From: a bacterium
GTDB taxonomy: Bacteria; SZUA-79; Acidulodesulfobacterales; Acidulodesulfobacteraceae
Direction of reading: 5' to 3'
DNA length: 41,812 nucleotides
Assembly: GCA_021818985.1 (NCBI GenBank)
Contig: JAKASO010000012.1
Span: forward strand, 1 to 41,812
Numbering within the stretch: the stretch's first letter is position 1; each line of letters opens with the position of its first letter. This document shows positions 18,232 to 27,472 of the stretch, piece after piece. The notes beneath the pieces were generated by a model. It worked only from the letters and a program-made list of their open reading frames with translations, did no database searches and was not told the origin of the DNA. A program made the position numbers and the translations under genes.

Positions 18232-18864
18232 TTATCCGGTTTTAATTTTCGAAGCGTAAATGCCGTTCTTGAAATGATTAACGCTCATGCTGACGCCCTT
18301 TTTTATAGTAAAAATATCTTTTTTAACATAGAATTTTAATCCCGTGCCTGTAATAATATATTTCTTCCCCGTTATTTTAATATAACCTGGAGCCTCAAAT
18401 TCATCTTTTTTTTCTAAATAATCTACGGCTGCCGTTTTAATCTCAGAACCGTTAACATCTCTAATAATAACATTTCCCGAAAACCGGACGTCTTTTGTGA
18501 TAACATTCAATCTTCCTGAGCCACTTGTAATTATATATTTTGGTTTTTTTTTATGCCGTATATCGTATATAAAGACCTTTACATTATTTAAGGTGATTAT
18601 ATTTTTCCTGTGGGACGGATAATTTAAATTTTCAGAAAATATTTCATAAGCCAATTTTCCTTTTTTAAAAAATTTATAATCTATCTTTTTTAAGTTTATA
18701 TAGTTTTTTGAAACTTTAAACTTAATCGAAGAAATGCCTTCAAAACTTATATAATGAAGCAGTAAAAAAAAACCAAGCAATGCGAGAAAAAATAAACCTA
18801 AAGAAAATGCGACCCTTTTTATAAAATCGTTTTTATATTTAATTTTATATTTAACGACATTCAA
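18232..18864 (-). CDS. lptC: LPS export protein LptC
   Basis: Bitopic inner-membrane protein that receives LPS from LptB2FG and hands it to LptA. The 210 residues have one N-terminal transmembrane helix (about 17-38) and a periplasmic OstA-like beta domain (about 45-195). Sequence conservation in this family is low, so the call depends on topology and on its place between kdsC and lptA. Its start overlaps the kdsC end by 4 nt. Residues 5-12 contain a YKIKYK repeat encoded by a 12-bp tandem duplication (18831-18854). Confidence 0.85.
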   Translation of the reverse strand: MNVVKYKIKYKNDFIKRVAFSLGLFFLALLGFFLLLHYISFEGISSIKFKVSKNYINLKKIDYKFFKKGKLAYEIFSENLNYPSHRKNIITLNNVKVFIYDIRHKKKPKYIITSGSGRLNVITKDVRFSGNVIIRDVNGSEIKTAAVDYLEKKDEFEAPGYIKITGKKYIITGTGLKFYVKKDIFTIKKGVSMSVNHFKNGIYASKIKTG

Positions 18865-19397
18865 TTTTTTTCAAACTCTTTTAAAAAATTTAATAAAAGG
18901 CCTCTTTTTTTAAGAATAAAATCGCAAGCCTCTCTTACGGCGCCATGTCCACCATTTTTTTTGGTAATAAACAAGGCAAAATTCTTAACGTACTCCGGAG
19001 CTTCCGGCACGGTAGCCGAAAGACCCACCTCTTTCATAAGTCCAATATCAACTATGTCGTCCCCCATATAAAAAACATTATTGAATGAGAGATTATGATC
19101 GTCTAACAGGGACTTAACGGCGCTTAATTTATCCTTGCAGCCTTCTATATAAAAATCCACGCCAAGATCTTCCGCCCTGAGTTTTGAAGCAGCGCTGAGC
19201 CTTGCCGATACAAAGCCGATTTTGATTCCCAGCCTTTTTGCCATTCTTATCCCGCTTCCGTCCTGGGCATAAAAACATTTGATCTCTTCTCCTGATTCGG
19301 AAATATAGATTTTCCCATCCGTTAATACCCCGTCAATATCAAAAATAAAAACGCTTATTGCCGAAAAATCTATATCTTTTAAATCGTCGCCGTTCAT
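18861..19397 (-). CDS. kdsC: 3-deoxy-D-manno-octulosonate 8-phosphate phosphatase
   Basis: Removes phosphate from KDO-8-P, giving KDO for the LPS inner core. It is a C0-type HAD phosphatase of 178 residues: nucleophile motif FDIDGVLTDG with D20 and D22, the VSAR motif II region near 63-66, and motif III GDDIVD with D113/D114. The GGHGAVREACD segment near the C-terminus is typical of KdsC. It lies between kdsD and lptC in a probable KDO/Lpt operon. Confidence 0.95.
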   Translation of the reverse strand: MNGDDLKDIDFSAISVFIFDIDGVLTDGKIYISESGEEIKCFYAQDGSGIRMAKRLGIKIGFVSARLSAASKLRAEDLGVDFYIEGCKDKLSAVKSLLDDHNLSFNNVFYMGDDIVDIGLMKEVGLSATVPEAPEYVKNFALFITKKNGGHGAVREACDFILKKRGLLLNFLKEFEKN

Positions 19398-19451
19398 TTT
19401 TATGCTTTATTATTATTTATAATTATATTAACCGAAATAGCAGAATCAATA

Positions 19452-20450
19452 TCAATAAGATGCAATGCCGGATTTAATTATATCGTGTATATGAATCACG
19501 CCTATAGGTTTCAAATCTTCGGGATAATCAATAACAAAAAGGGAGGTGATTTTCAAATCTTCCATTTTTTTTAATGCCGCCTGGGCTAAAGCATCTTTAA
19601 CGATGGTCTTTGGATTTACGGTCATGATATCCTTTGCCGGTCTGTTAAATATATTTTTTTTTGACATGAGCGCCCTTCTTATATCGCCGTCCACTATAAT
19701 TCCGGAGAGATTTCCTGCAGAGTCAACAACTCCGGTTAAACCAAGCCTTTTTGAGGTCATTTCCATGATAACTTCGCTTAGCATGCTTGTTTCTTTTACT
19801 AAAGGCATTTTGTCCCCCGTATGCATTACTTCATGAACCTTCAAAAATTTTCTTCCTATGGAACCGCCCGGATGAAGTTTTGCAAAATCCTCCTCAAGAA
19901 AATTTCTCTTTTTCAATAAACATACCGCAAGGGCATCCCCCATTGCAAGCTGCGCCGTCGTGCTTGCAGTGGGAGCAAGGTTAAAAGGACAGGCTTCCTG
20001 CATTACGGATATATCAAAAAAATAATCGGAAAGCTCAAAAAGAAAGGAATTTTTATTTCCCGAAAACGATATAATTTTAGCACCTATTAATTTAATGCTG
20101 GGTAATATGGACATTATTTCTCTTGTATCGCCGCTGTTAGATAGCACGATAACCGCGTCATCGCCGCAAACCATGCCGAGATCGCCGTGCGCAGCTTCCG
20201 CTGGATGCATAAAAAACGAAGGAGTACCGGTGCTTGCAAGGGTCGAAGAGATTTTTCTTGCCACTATACCGGATTTGCCTATACCCGTCAAAATAACCTT
20301 TCCCTTAATATTAAACAAAAAATTCACCATCTTTTCAAAATTTTCGTCAAGCCTGCTTATAAGAGCAAGAATGGATTCTGCTTCAACCTTTAAAACATTT
20401 GAAGCAACCTGCAAAATATCTAAATTTTCTTCCGGCATATTAATTAGCAT
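19452..20450 (-). CDS. kdsD: Arabinose-5-phosphate isomerase
   Basis: Interconverts ribulose-5-P and arabinose-5-P, the first step to KDO. Of 332 residues, about 38-180 form the SIS sugar-isomerase domain (TGIGKSG, then STGTPSFFMHPAEAAHGDLG and VLSNSGDT) and about 200-330 hold two CBS domains, as in standard KdsD. The first ATG (20448-20450) directly follows a T-run after a hairpin and has no ribosome site; the fifth codon is also ATG (20438) and may be the true start. All three enzymes leading to KDO (KdsD, KdsA, KdsC) are encoded in the window; kdsB and waaA are not. Confidence 0.95.
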   Translation of the reverse strand: MLINMPEENLDILQVASNVLKVEAESILALISRLDENFEKMVNFLFNIKGKVILTGIGKSGIVARKISSTLASTGTPSFFMHPAEAAHGDLGMVCGDDAVIVLSNSGDTREIMSILPSIKLIGAKIISFSGNKNSFLFELSDYFFDISVMQEACPFNLAPTASTTAQLAMGDALAVCLLKKRNFLEEDFAKLHPGGSIGRKFLKVHEVMHTGDKMPLVKETSMLSEVIMEMTSKRLGLTGVVDSAGNLSGIIVDGDIRRALMSKKNIFNRPAKDIMTVNPKTIVKDALAQAALKKMEDLKITSLFVIDYPEDLKPIGVIHIHDIIKSGIASY

Positions 20451-20477
20451 AAAAAAAATTAAAGGACAGCCCTTTAA
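20451..20477 (-). terminator. Terminator-like hairpin abutting the kdsD start
   Basis: On the minus strand TTAAAGG and CCTTTAA form a 7-bp stem with a 5-nt loop (20459-20477), followed at once by eight T (20451-20458) and then the kdsD ATG. The stem is weak, with only two G-C pairs. It may partly terminate kdsA transcripts or act as an attenuator. Confidence 0.35.
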
Positions 20478-20495
20478 AAAAATGGGGATCCCAAT

Positions 20496-20519
20496 ATATA
20501 TTATATATATATAATATAT
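20496..20519. repeat. 24-bp perfect A/T palindrome upstream of kdsD
   Basis: Perfect dyad of pure alternating A/T centred at 20507/20508, 46-69 bp upstream of the kdsD start. It could extrude as a cruciform or be a protein site, but simple A/T sequence readily produces such dyads. Confidence 0.5.
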
Positions 20520-20553
20520 GATAAATTATAACATAAATAGATTTCTATATAAA

Positions 20554-20612
20554 ATCAATTTACCACTGATATCAATTTACCATTTATTTTATATAACGGA
20601 TTTTATATAACG
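20554..20612. repeat. Two adjacent short direct repeats at the end of kdsA
   Basis: ATCAATTTACCA occurs at 20554-20565 and 20571-20582; TTTTATATAACG occurs at 20587-20598 and 20601-20612. The kdsA stop codon (20603-20605) lies inside the second unit of the latter, so a duplicate of the gene end sits just downstream. Confidence 0.65.
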
Positions 20613-21463
20613 CAAGAGGCAACCTTGGAAATCTCCAATATCGCTTTTAGGTTGTCTTTTAAAGAAGAAAGATAAACGGAATTTGCGCCGTCGCTTTTTG
20701 CTAAAGGGGGATTTGGATGAACTTCAAAAAATATGCCGTCAACCCCGACGGCCGAAGCAGCTCTGGCAAGCGGCATAACGAACCTTCTGTCTCCCCCCGA
20801 ACTTGAACCTGACCCGCCCGGTAATTGAACGCTGTGGGTCGCATCAAATACCACAAGAACACCGAGATTTCTCATTATGGGAATGGATCTAAAGTCAACA
20901 ACAAGATTATTATAGCCGAAGCTGACGCCCCTTTCGGTTAAAATTATCTTGTTGTTTCCAGTCCATCTTAACTTTTCGATTATGAAAGACGTGTCCCACG
21001 GCGCTAAAAACTGTCCTTTTTTCACATTAATAACCTTACCCGTCCTGCCTGCCTCAAGTATGAGGTCGGTCTGCCTTGACAAAAAGGCTGGGATCTGAAT
21101 AATATCAAGAACATTTTTAGCTTTTCCGATCTCTGAAATTCTGTGGACATCGCTTAAAACAGGAATATTAAACTTGTCTTTTATTTTTTTTAGCAGGTCA
21201 AGACCCTTGTCGATGCCGGGACCTCTGAAAGAATTAACGGACGTCCGGTTTGCTTTATCGTAGGAAGCCTTAAATATAAGGTTAAACCCAAGCTCACCAG
21301 CAAGATCTTTTAAGTATGATGCGCATTCGTTCAAAATACCAAAATTTTCTATAACGCATGGACCGGCAATAATAAAAGGATAATCGGGCGAAACACGTTT
21401 AAGTCCGAGTATTTCAAACAAATTCTTTTTCGTAAACGGCTTAAATGGATTAGCAGGTTTCAT
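20603..21463 (-). CDS. kdsA: 3-deoxy-8-phosphooctulonate synthase (KDO-8-P synthase)
   Basis: Condenses arabinose-5-P with phosphoenolpyruvate to KDO-8-P. I choose the ATG at 21463 ([10 protein letters not shown]), giving 286 residues; the frame opens 12 codons earlier at a TTG inside pyrG. Family motifs are [27 protein letters not shown], the [11 protein letters not shown] stretch, [10 protein letters not shown] and [12 protein letters not shown]. The Cys in AGPC matches the metal-binding Cys of the metal-dependent class (as in Aquifex), where the E. coli enzyme has Asn. The start overlaps the pyrG end by 14 nt, tying CTP and KDO synthesis into one operon. Confidence 0.95.
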   Translation of the reverse strand: MKPANPFKPFTKKNLFEILGLKRVSPDYPFIIAGPCVIENFGILNECASYLKDLAGELGFNLIFKASYDKANRTSVNSFRGPGIDKGLDLLKKIKDKFNIPVLSDVHRISEIGKAKNVLDIIQIPAFLSRQTDLILEAGRTGKVINVKKGQFLAPWDTSFIIEKLRWTGNNKIILTERGVSFGYNNLVVDFRSIPIMRNLGVLVVFDATHSVQLPGGSGSSSGGDRRFVMPLARAASAVGVDGIFFEVHPNPPLAKSDGANSVYLSSLKDNLKAILEISKVASCVI

Positions 21464-23171
21464 AAGACTTTTTAGCGGACCCACGCCCTTTTGTTTCAAA
21501 TTTTCTTGAATGTTTTAATGCTGCGGAAATAAATTCTTTAAATAATGGATGAGGGGATAACGGAGTGGATTTAAATTCTGGATGAAACTGGCAGCCGATA
21601 TACCACGGATGAGTTTTTAGTTCGCTGACCTCTATTAACTTTCCGTCCGGCGAAATTCCCGAAAAGGTAAAATCGCCGTTATCAAAAATTTCTCTGTAAG
21701 CATTGTTAAATTCAAACCTGTGCCTGTGCCTTTCACTTATTGAAATAGTGCCGTCGGAATTAAGATTGACATAATTTTTTGTATTTTTACCGGATTTTTT
21801 AAAATTCTTAAAATAGATATTAAATGCAAGCGTATTTTTTTTAATTACGCAGGGATAAGCGCCAAGCCTCATAGTGCCCCCCATTGTTCCGATATTTTTC
21901 TGGTTTTCCATAAGATCTATCACCGGATCTTGCGGATTGCCGTTAAACTCCCTTGAATCGGCATTCTTTAGCCCCAGCACATTCCTTGCATATTCCACGG
22001 TCATAAGCTGCATGCCCAGACATATGCCAAAATAAGGGATAGCGTTCGTTCTGGCATAATTTATTGCCGTAACCATTCCGCTTATGCCCCGGGAGCCGAA
22101 GCCGCCGGGAACTAGTATGCCCGAGCAGGCTGAAAGTTCCTGCAACGGCGCATCTATGTTCTCACACTCAAAATCTTCGGAATTGATATATTTTATATCA
22201 ACGTGTGTCTCGTTTGCCAGAGCGCCGTGAATAAGGCTTTCATTAAGACTTTTATAAGACTCTTTAAGGTTTACGTATTTCCCGACAACGCCTATCGTAA
22301 CAGAATGTTTTGCTTTCTTAAGCCCGCTCGATATCTTTTCCCATTCACTTAAATCTGGGGATTTAGCCCAGATGTCAAGGTATTCTATTATCTTTACATC
22401 AAGCCCTTCTCTATGTAAACTTAACGGCACATCATAAATGCTTTCTTCGTCTTTAGCTGTAATAACCGCATCCGGTTCTACATTGCAAAACAATGCAATC
22501 TTTGCCTTTATATCGGACGGAAGAACGCGATCTGCCCTGCATACAATAATTGACGGTTCTATCCCTATTGTCCGCAGTTCCTTTACCGAATGCTGGGTAG
22601 GCTTGGTTTTTAATTCATCGGCCGTTTTTATATAAGGAACAAGGGTAAGATGAATATAAAGCACATTTTCCCGCCCCAAATCCAGCCTGAATTGTCTTAT
22701 TGCTTCTAAAAACGGCAAACTTTCGATATCGCCGACCGTCCCTCCAATTTCAACAATTGCAATATCTTTGTCCTTAGAAACTTCGATAATATTCCTTTTT
22801 ATCTCGTCGGTTATATGAGGAATAACCTGAACGGTCTTACCTAAATACACCCCTTTTCTTTCATTGTTAATAATACTGTCATAAACCTGACCGCTTGTAA
22901 GATTATTCTTTTTGGTGAGAAAGAGCGAAGTAAACCTTTCATAATGACCAAGATCAAGGTCTGTTTCGGCACCGTCGTCGGTGACAAAGACCTCACCATG
23001 CTGAAATGGATTCATAGTGCCGGGATCTACGTTAATATAAGGGTCAAGCTTTTGTATCGTTATGTTAAGCCCTCTTGCTTCAAGCAGCGCTCCAATAGAA
23101 GACGAAGCGATGCCTTTTCCGAGACTTGAAACAACGCCGCCAGTTACAAATATATATTTTGTTTTGTTCAT
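21450..23171 (-). CDS. pyrG: CTP synthase
   Basis: Aminates UTP to CTP using glutamine. The 573 residues comprise an N-terminal synthetase domain with the [10 protein letters not shown] loop (11-20) and a C-terminal class I glutamine amidotransferase with nucleophile C384 in GICLGMQ and H530/E532 in CQFHPEF. CTP is needed for CMP-KDO, which explains its fusion into the kdsA operon. The dapB stop is 5 nt upstream, and GGAGAAGGA inside the dapB end serves as ribosome site. The C-terminal tail after 555 is basic and variable. Confidence 0.97.
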   Translation of the reverse strand: MNKTKYIFVTGGVVSSLGKGIASSSIGALLEARGLNITIQKLDPYINVDPGTMNPFQHGEVFVTDDGAETDLDLGHYERFTSLFLTKKNNLTSGQVYDSIINNERKGVYLGKTVQVIPHITDEIKRNIIEVSKDKDIAIVEIGGTVGDIESLPFLEAIRQFRLDLGRENVLYIHLTLVPYIKTADELKTKPTQHSVKELRTIGIEPSIIVCRADRVLPSDIKAKIALFCNVEPDAVITAKDEESIYDVPLSLHREGLDVKIIEYLDIWAKSPDLSEWEKISSGLKKAKHSVTIGVVGKYVNLKESYKSLNESLIHGALANETHVDIKYINSEDFECENIDAPLQELSACSGILVPGGFGSRGISGMVTAINYARTNAIPYFGICLGMQLMTVEYARNVLGLKNADSREFNGNPQDPVIDLMENQKNIGTMGGTMRLGAYPCVIKKNTLAFNIYFKNFKKSGKNTKNYVNLNSDGTISISERHRHRFEFNNAYREIFDNGDFTFSGISPDGKLIEVSELKTHPWYIGCQFHPEFKSTPLSPHPLFKEFISAALKHSRKFETKGRGSAKKSYETC

Positions 23172-23176
23172 AAAAA

Positions 23177-24031
23177 TTACAATCCTTCTCCGTTTTTACT
23201 GAATCCTAAAACGTCTTTCATATCAAAAAATCCACTTTTTTTATCGCCAAGCCATAAGGCCGCCTTAATAGCGCCTTTAGCAAAGTTGTTACGCGAAATC
23301 GCTTTATGGGTTACTTCTATAACTTCGTCGTTACCGGCAAAAATTACGGTATGTTCGCCGATTATATCCCCAGCCCTGACGGACATGATTCCTATTTCGT
23401 TGTCCGTCCTTTCCCCAATCTCGCCGCATCTTCCGAAAACGGCAACTTCTTTCAGGTCGAGTTTTTTCTGCCCGGCAATACTTTTAGCAAGCATGAGCGC
23501 CGTTCCACTCGGCGTGTCTTTTTTATGCCTGTGATGCTTTTCGACTATCTCACAATCGTAGCCGGCGCCAAGATATTTTGAAACATTGTAAACTATATTC
23601 AATAAAACATTTATCCCCATGCTCATATTGCCGGAAAGGACAACGGGTATATGTTTGGCATAATCCCTCACAGCCTCAATATCTTCTTCAGAAAAACCGG
23701 TCGAACCTATAACTATAGGAACACTGTAAAGCATCGCCTCCCGGGCATAAACAATGGAAGATGCACGCGAACTAAAATCTATAATAACCTTTTTTTTAAT
23801 GCCGGATGACCAATGCAGGGCTTCTTTAAGGGTAACAAATTTGCCAGGAGAACTTTTTCCTTCTAAGATGCCGGCAGTATCGGTTAGAGGCTTTTTAGTA
23901 ATCTCGCTTTCCGCATATTTTATATCAATACCACCGATAAAAACAAGATTAGGATGATCCTTAATTAAAGAAATTATAGAACTCCCCATTCTACCGCTGC
24001 TGCCACAAACAATAACTCCAGTCTTTTTCAA
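23177..24031 (-). CDS. dapB: 4-hydroxy-tetrahydrodipicolinate reductase
   Basis: Second dedicated step of diaminopimelate/lysine synthesis, using NAD(P)H. It has 284 residues with the nucleotide-binding motif [10 protein letters not shown] (9-18) and the catalytic [15 protein letters not shown] segment (164-178). The start is TTG at 24029-24031, preceded by AAGGGG at 7-nt spacing; no ATG is near. It lies 24 nt after dapA and directly before pyrG. Confidence 0.95.
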   Translation of the reverse strand: MKKTGVIVCGSSGRMGSSIISLIKDHPNLVFIGGIDIKYAESEITKKPLTDTAGILEGKSSPGKFVTLKEALHWSSGIKKKVIIDFSSRASSIVYAREAMLYSVPIVIGSTGFSEEDIEAVRDYAKHIPVVLSGNMSMGINVLLNIVYNVSKYLGAGYDCEIVEKHHRHKKDTPSGTALMLAKSIAGQKKLDLKEVAVFGRCGEIGERTDNEIGIMSVRAGDIIGEHTVIFAGNDEVIEVTHKAISRNNFAKGAIKAALWLGDKKSGFFDMKDVLGFSKNGEGL

Positions 24032-24055
24032 AATCTTTCCCCTTAAAAAATTAAT

Positions 24056-24931
24056 TTATTTTATGATTCCATAATTTTTAAGCGCTTCTTTTATTTTCTG
24101 GATAGTGGCGCCGGAAGGTTCGGATAAAGGAAGCCTTATCTCGTTTTCAATAAGCCCCATTATATTCAACGCCTTTTTTACTGGTATTGGATTGGTTTCG
24201 ATAAACATTGCATGAATAAGAGGCAATAATTGAAAATTAAGTTTTCTCGCAGTTTTATAATTGCCTTTGAACAGGTGATCTACCATATCAACCATATCCT
24301 TAGGCGCAACATTGGATACCGTTGAAATAACGCCGTGGCCGCCGACGGCTATAATAGGAAACGTAAGAGCATCATCGCCGGATAGAACGCAAAAGTCGTC
24401 CGGAACACCGCTTAAAATTTCGGTTACCTGATCGAGTAAACCGCTTGCTTCTTTAATGCCTTTAATATTTTTAATCCCGGAAAGCCTGATTACCGTAGCC
24501 GGCAACATATTGACGGAAGTTCTTGAAGGAACATTGTAAAGTATTACCGGCAGTTTAGCATTTTCGGATATCTTTTTAAAATGAAGATAAAGACCTTCCT
24601 GAGTAGGTTTATTGTAATAAGGCGCGATTTGCAGATGTCCGTCAATCTGAAATTTTTCGGCGGCTTTAACAAGACAAATAGCCTCTTCCGTGTTGTTGGA
24701 TCCAGTGCCGGCTATAACCTTGACCCTGCCATTGCAGAATTTGGAAGAAAGCTCGATCACCTTAATATGTTCTTCAAAGGAAAGCGTAGCAGACTCACCG
24801 GTGCTACCGCATGCCACGATGCCGCTTACGCCATTTTTTATTTGAAACTCAATAATTTTTTGAAGAGCATTTTCGTCTATTACGGTATCTTTAAACGGTG
24901 TTACAATAGCTGTAAAAACACCTTTAAACAT
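24056..24931 (-). CDS. dapA: 4-hydroxy-tetrahydrodipicolinate synthase
   Basis: Condenses pyruvate with aspartate semialdehyde at the entry to diaminopimelate synthesis. The 291 residues form a TIM barrel: GSTGE (42-46), YNVPSRTSV with catalytic Y132, and the Schiff-base lysine K160 in IKEASG. It has an ATG start with GGGG upstream. The order lysA-dapA-dapB matches deltaproteobacterial operons. dapL or dapF, needed to complete the pathway, is not in the window. Confidence 0.96.
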   Translation of the reverse strand: MFKGVFTAIVTPFKDTVIDENALQKIIEFQIKNGVSGIVACGSTGESATLSFEEHIKVIELSSKFCNGRVKVIAGTGSNNTEEAICLVKAAEKFQIDGHLQIAPYYNKPTQEGLYLHFKKISENAKLPVILYNVPSRTSVNMLPATVIRLSGIKNIKGIKEASGLLDQVTEILSGVPDDFCVLSGDDALTFPIIAVGGHGVISTVSNVAPKDMVDMVDHLFKGNYKTARKLNFQLLPLIHAMFIETNPIPVKKALNIMGLIENEIRLPLSEPSGATIQKIKEALKNYGIIK

Positions 24932-24967
24932 CGTCTTACCCCTTTTTTCTTTTTTCCCTTTTTCTTT

Positions 24968-26221
24968 TTAATTCAACGGCGGTATATGTTCTTTTTCCAC
25001 GAGGTCTTCATAAGTTTCCCTTTGCCTTATAGTAAAAAACCTGTCTTTATCTACAAGGATTTCCGGTACTCTGGGACGGGAGTTATAATTAGAAGACATA
25101 GAAAAACCGTAAGCCCCGGCACTAAAGATCGCCATAAGATCGCCAGCTTCCGGCAAATTAAATATCCTGTCCCTGCCAAAAAAATCCGCAGATTCGCAAA
25201 CAGGGCCAACCACATCGGCTTTTATCTTTGATCCCCTCTTTTTAACGACCTGAACGATCTCATGATACGCTTCATATAAAGCGGGCCTGATAAGGTCGTT
25301 CATACCCCCGTCAACAATGACAAAATTCTTATGCCCAGTGCTTTTATTATATACTATTTTTGTAATAAATGCACCGCTGTTGCCGACTATTACCCTTCCC
25401 GGTTCAAAAATTACCTTGCCTTTGTAACCATTCAATATGCTTTTGATTGAATTCATATAAGTCGAAGGGTGGGGAGGCGCTTCATTCTCATAAGTTATGC
25501 CAAGTCCGCCTCCAAGGTCAAGGTATTTAATGTCAAACCCTTTATTAATAAGCTTATACAAGAGGTCTTTTATAATGGTAACGGCGTCATTAAACGGGGA
25601 TATCTCGGTTAATTGCGATCCTATATGGCAATCAAGCCCTGCAATATTTATATTTTTTAAATTTCCCGCATCTTCATAGCTTTGAACGGCATATTTTATG
25701 TTTATTCCAAATTTATTCTTTTTTAAGCCGGTAGATATATACGGATGAGTTCCCGGATCAACGTCTGGATTGATCCTGAAGGCAATTTTTGCTTTTTTGC
25801 CGAGCCTTCCCGCAATGCCGTCAATAAGATAAAGCTCCGGCATTGATTCGACGTTAAACATCAGAATACTGGAATTAATAGCAAATTCGATCTCTTTTTC
25901 CGTTTTTCCAACTCCAGTAAAAACAACCTTAGACGTATCAACACCGGCTTTTAAAACCCTAAATAGTTCGCCGCCGGATACTATATCCGCCCCCCAGCCG
26001 GACCTGAAAAAAAAATTTAATATAGCAATATTAGAATTAGCCTTTACACTGTAACAAACAATGGAATTCATAATTTTAGAACTTTCGTCAAATACTTTAA
26101 AATGCCTTTTGAGGGTACCTAAAGAATAAACATAAAACGGCGTTCCAATTTCACTTGCTATTTTTCCGATCGGAACTTGCTCGCAATAAAGTTCGCCGTC
26201 TTTGAAAACAAAATCGTTCAT
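24968..26221 (-). CDS. lysA: Diaminopimelate decarboxylase
   Basis: Last step of lysine synthesis, decarboxylating meso-diaminopimelate. It is a fold III PLP enzyme of 417 residues with the PLP lysine K60 in YSVKANSN, the glycine-rich phosphate loop LDLGGGLGI, EPGRVIV and the CESADFFGRDR motif with its active-site Cys from the partner subunit. Its ATG lies 3 nt after the polyprenyl synthase stop, with AAAGGAA inside that gene's end. dapA follows after a purine-rich 36-nt gap. Confidence 0.96.
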   Translation of the reverse strand: MNDFVFKDGELYCEQVPIGKIASEIGTPFYVYSLGTLKRHFKVFDESSKIMNSIVCYSVKANSNIAILNFFFRSGWGADIVSGGELFRVLKAGVDTSKVVFTGVGKTEKEIEFAINSSILMFNVESMPELYLIDGIAGRLGKKAKIAFRINPDVDPGTHPYISTGLKKNKFGINIKYAVQSYEDAGNLKNINIAGLDCHIGSQLTEISPFNDAVTIIKDLLYKLINKGFDIKYLDLGGGLGITYENEAPPHPSTYMNSIKSILNGYKGKVIFEPGRVIVGNSGAFITKIVYNKSTGHKNFVIVDGGMNDLIRPALYEAYHEIVQVVKKRGSKIKADVVGPVCESADFFGRDRIFNLPEAGDLMAIFSAGAYGFSMSSNYNSRPRVPEILVDKDRFFTIRQRETYEDLVEKEHIPPLN

Positions 26222-26224
26222 AAA

Positions 26225-27199
26225 TTATAATTTCCTTTCGATGACATAATCTGCAAGCTCCATCAGGCTTGTTTTAGCTGCCGAATCATTAAAGCCTTTA
26301 AGGTTTGATTTTGCTTTTTTAATCTTTTTACGAGCCGTTTCAACGGTATAATTGAGCGAATTGTATTTATTTATAAGCTTTAACACATCTTCTAAATCCA
26401 TTTTATTGATCTTTTTTTTAAGGATTATCTGCGCAATATTCTTATTTTCCTTCTTTGAACAGTTTTTAAGGGTATATATAAGCGGCATTGTTATTTTTCC
26501 CTCTTTTAAGTCGTTGCCTATGAATTTGCCGAATTTTTTATTCTTTGATGTATAATCGAGGGCATCGTCCATTAATTGAAAAGCAATACCTATATTTAAA
26601 CCATAATCGTAAAGATTTTGCTCCATGCCGTCATTTTTATCCGGTTTATCCGATATTATTGCCCCGATCTGGGCTGCGCAGGCAAAAAGAACAGCTGTCT
26701 TTTTAATTATAATATTAATATATTCGTCTTCGGTAGTAGCAATATTTGCCGTTTGCACTAATTCCTTGATTTCACCCTCAGCCATAAGTGTTGTAGCAGC
26801 GGCAAAAGCGGATATTATTCTAAAATTATTCATTTTAGAAAGTATCTCGAAAGATTTTGCAAAAAGATAATCGCCTACCAGAACCGAGGCTTTGTTGCCG
26901 AAGACCATATTGGCGGACTTTATTCCTCTCCTTAAAGGGGCGCTGTCTATAACGTCGTCATGAAGAAGCGTTGCCGTATGTATAAATTCTATAATTGCGG
27001 CTAAAGGTATATATCCGTTTCCATTATACCCGCAAAGCTTGGACGAGAGAATCACCAGAATTGGACGTATTCTTTTCCCCCCGCTTGAAACGACATATTT
27101 AGCTACTTGTTTAATCAAAGGGGTTCCTGACTTAAAGTAAATATCAAACTGCTGTTCTACTTTGTCAAGTTCATCTTCTATAAAATTGACATCAAACAA
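26225..27199 (-). CDS. Trans-polyprenyl diphosphate synthase
   Basis: Builds a linear all-trans prenyl diphosphate from IPP and a short allylic primer. The 324 residues have GGKRIRP (40-46), first Asp-rich motif LLHDDVID (DDxxD at 81-85) and second motif QLMDDALDY (DDxxD at 211-215). Small residues just before the first motif suggest a long product such as the octaprenyl side chain of a quinone (IspB-like), but a shorter C20-type product is possible; the geranylgeranyl-reductase-like gene is divergent to it. It is the first gene of a run that continues through lysA and dapA. Confidence 0.9.
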   Translation of the reverse strand: MFDVNFIEDELDKVEQQFDIYFKSGTPLIKQVAKYVVSSGGKRIRPILVILSSKLCGYNGNGYIPLAAIIEFIHTATLLHDDVIDSAPLRRGIKSANMVFGNKASVLVGDYLFAKSFEILSKMNNFRIISAFAAATTLMAEGEIKELVQTANIATTEDEYINIIIKKTAVLFACAAQIGAIISDKPDKNDGMEQNLYDYGLNIGIAFQLMDDALDYTSKNKKFGKFIGNDLKEGKITMPLIYTLKNCSKKENKNIAQIILKKKINKMDLEDVLKLINKYNSLNYTVETARKKIKKAKSNLKGFNDSAAKTSLMELADYVIERKL

Positions 27200-27472
27200 A
27201 TTATCCCCTTTTTAACCAGATTTGCAATATTTTATGTTAGTTATCTTAAATATTCAATGATTTTTTTCAAAAGCGAAGCTTTGATGTATGTATATTGGGA
27301 ACGGCCGAAGCGGTAATCTAATAAATAAATTTCCAATGCCTGATTAATGATTAATTAGATTAATTAAAATGTTAAATATTTAACTGATATTTAATAACTT
27401 TTCAGGTAAAATATTACGATAACGTTACTATTTAATTATATCAAATAATAATAACTTTATAAACCGGAAAAA
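27200..27472. promoter_or_regulatory. Divergent spacer with 14-bp palindrome
   Basis: This 273-nt AT-rich gap must hold promoters for the polyprenyl synthase (minus) and the reductase (plus). It contains a perfect palindrome GTTAAATATTTAAC (27371-27384), a possible operator; GATTAAT three times (27342-27364); TAACGTTA in the 27420s; and a small inverted repeat at 27267-27284 around GAA. No clear promoter pair stands out and no small gene is evident. Confidence 0.4.

Noticed and set aside
21464-21499. TTG start of kdsA inside pyrG
   Set aside because: It would lengthen the overlap to 50 nt and add residues not typical of KdsA; the ATG at 21463 gives the normal length.
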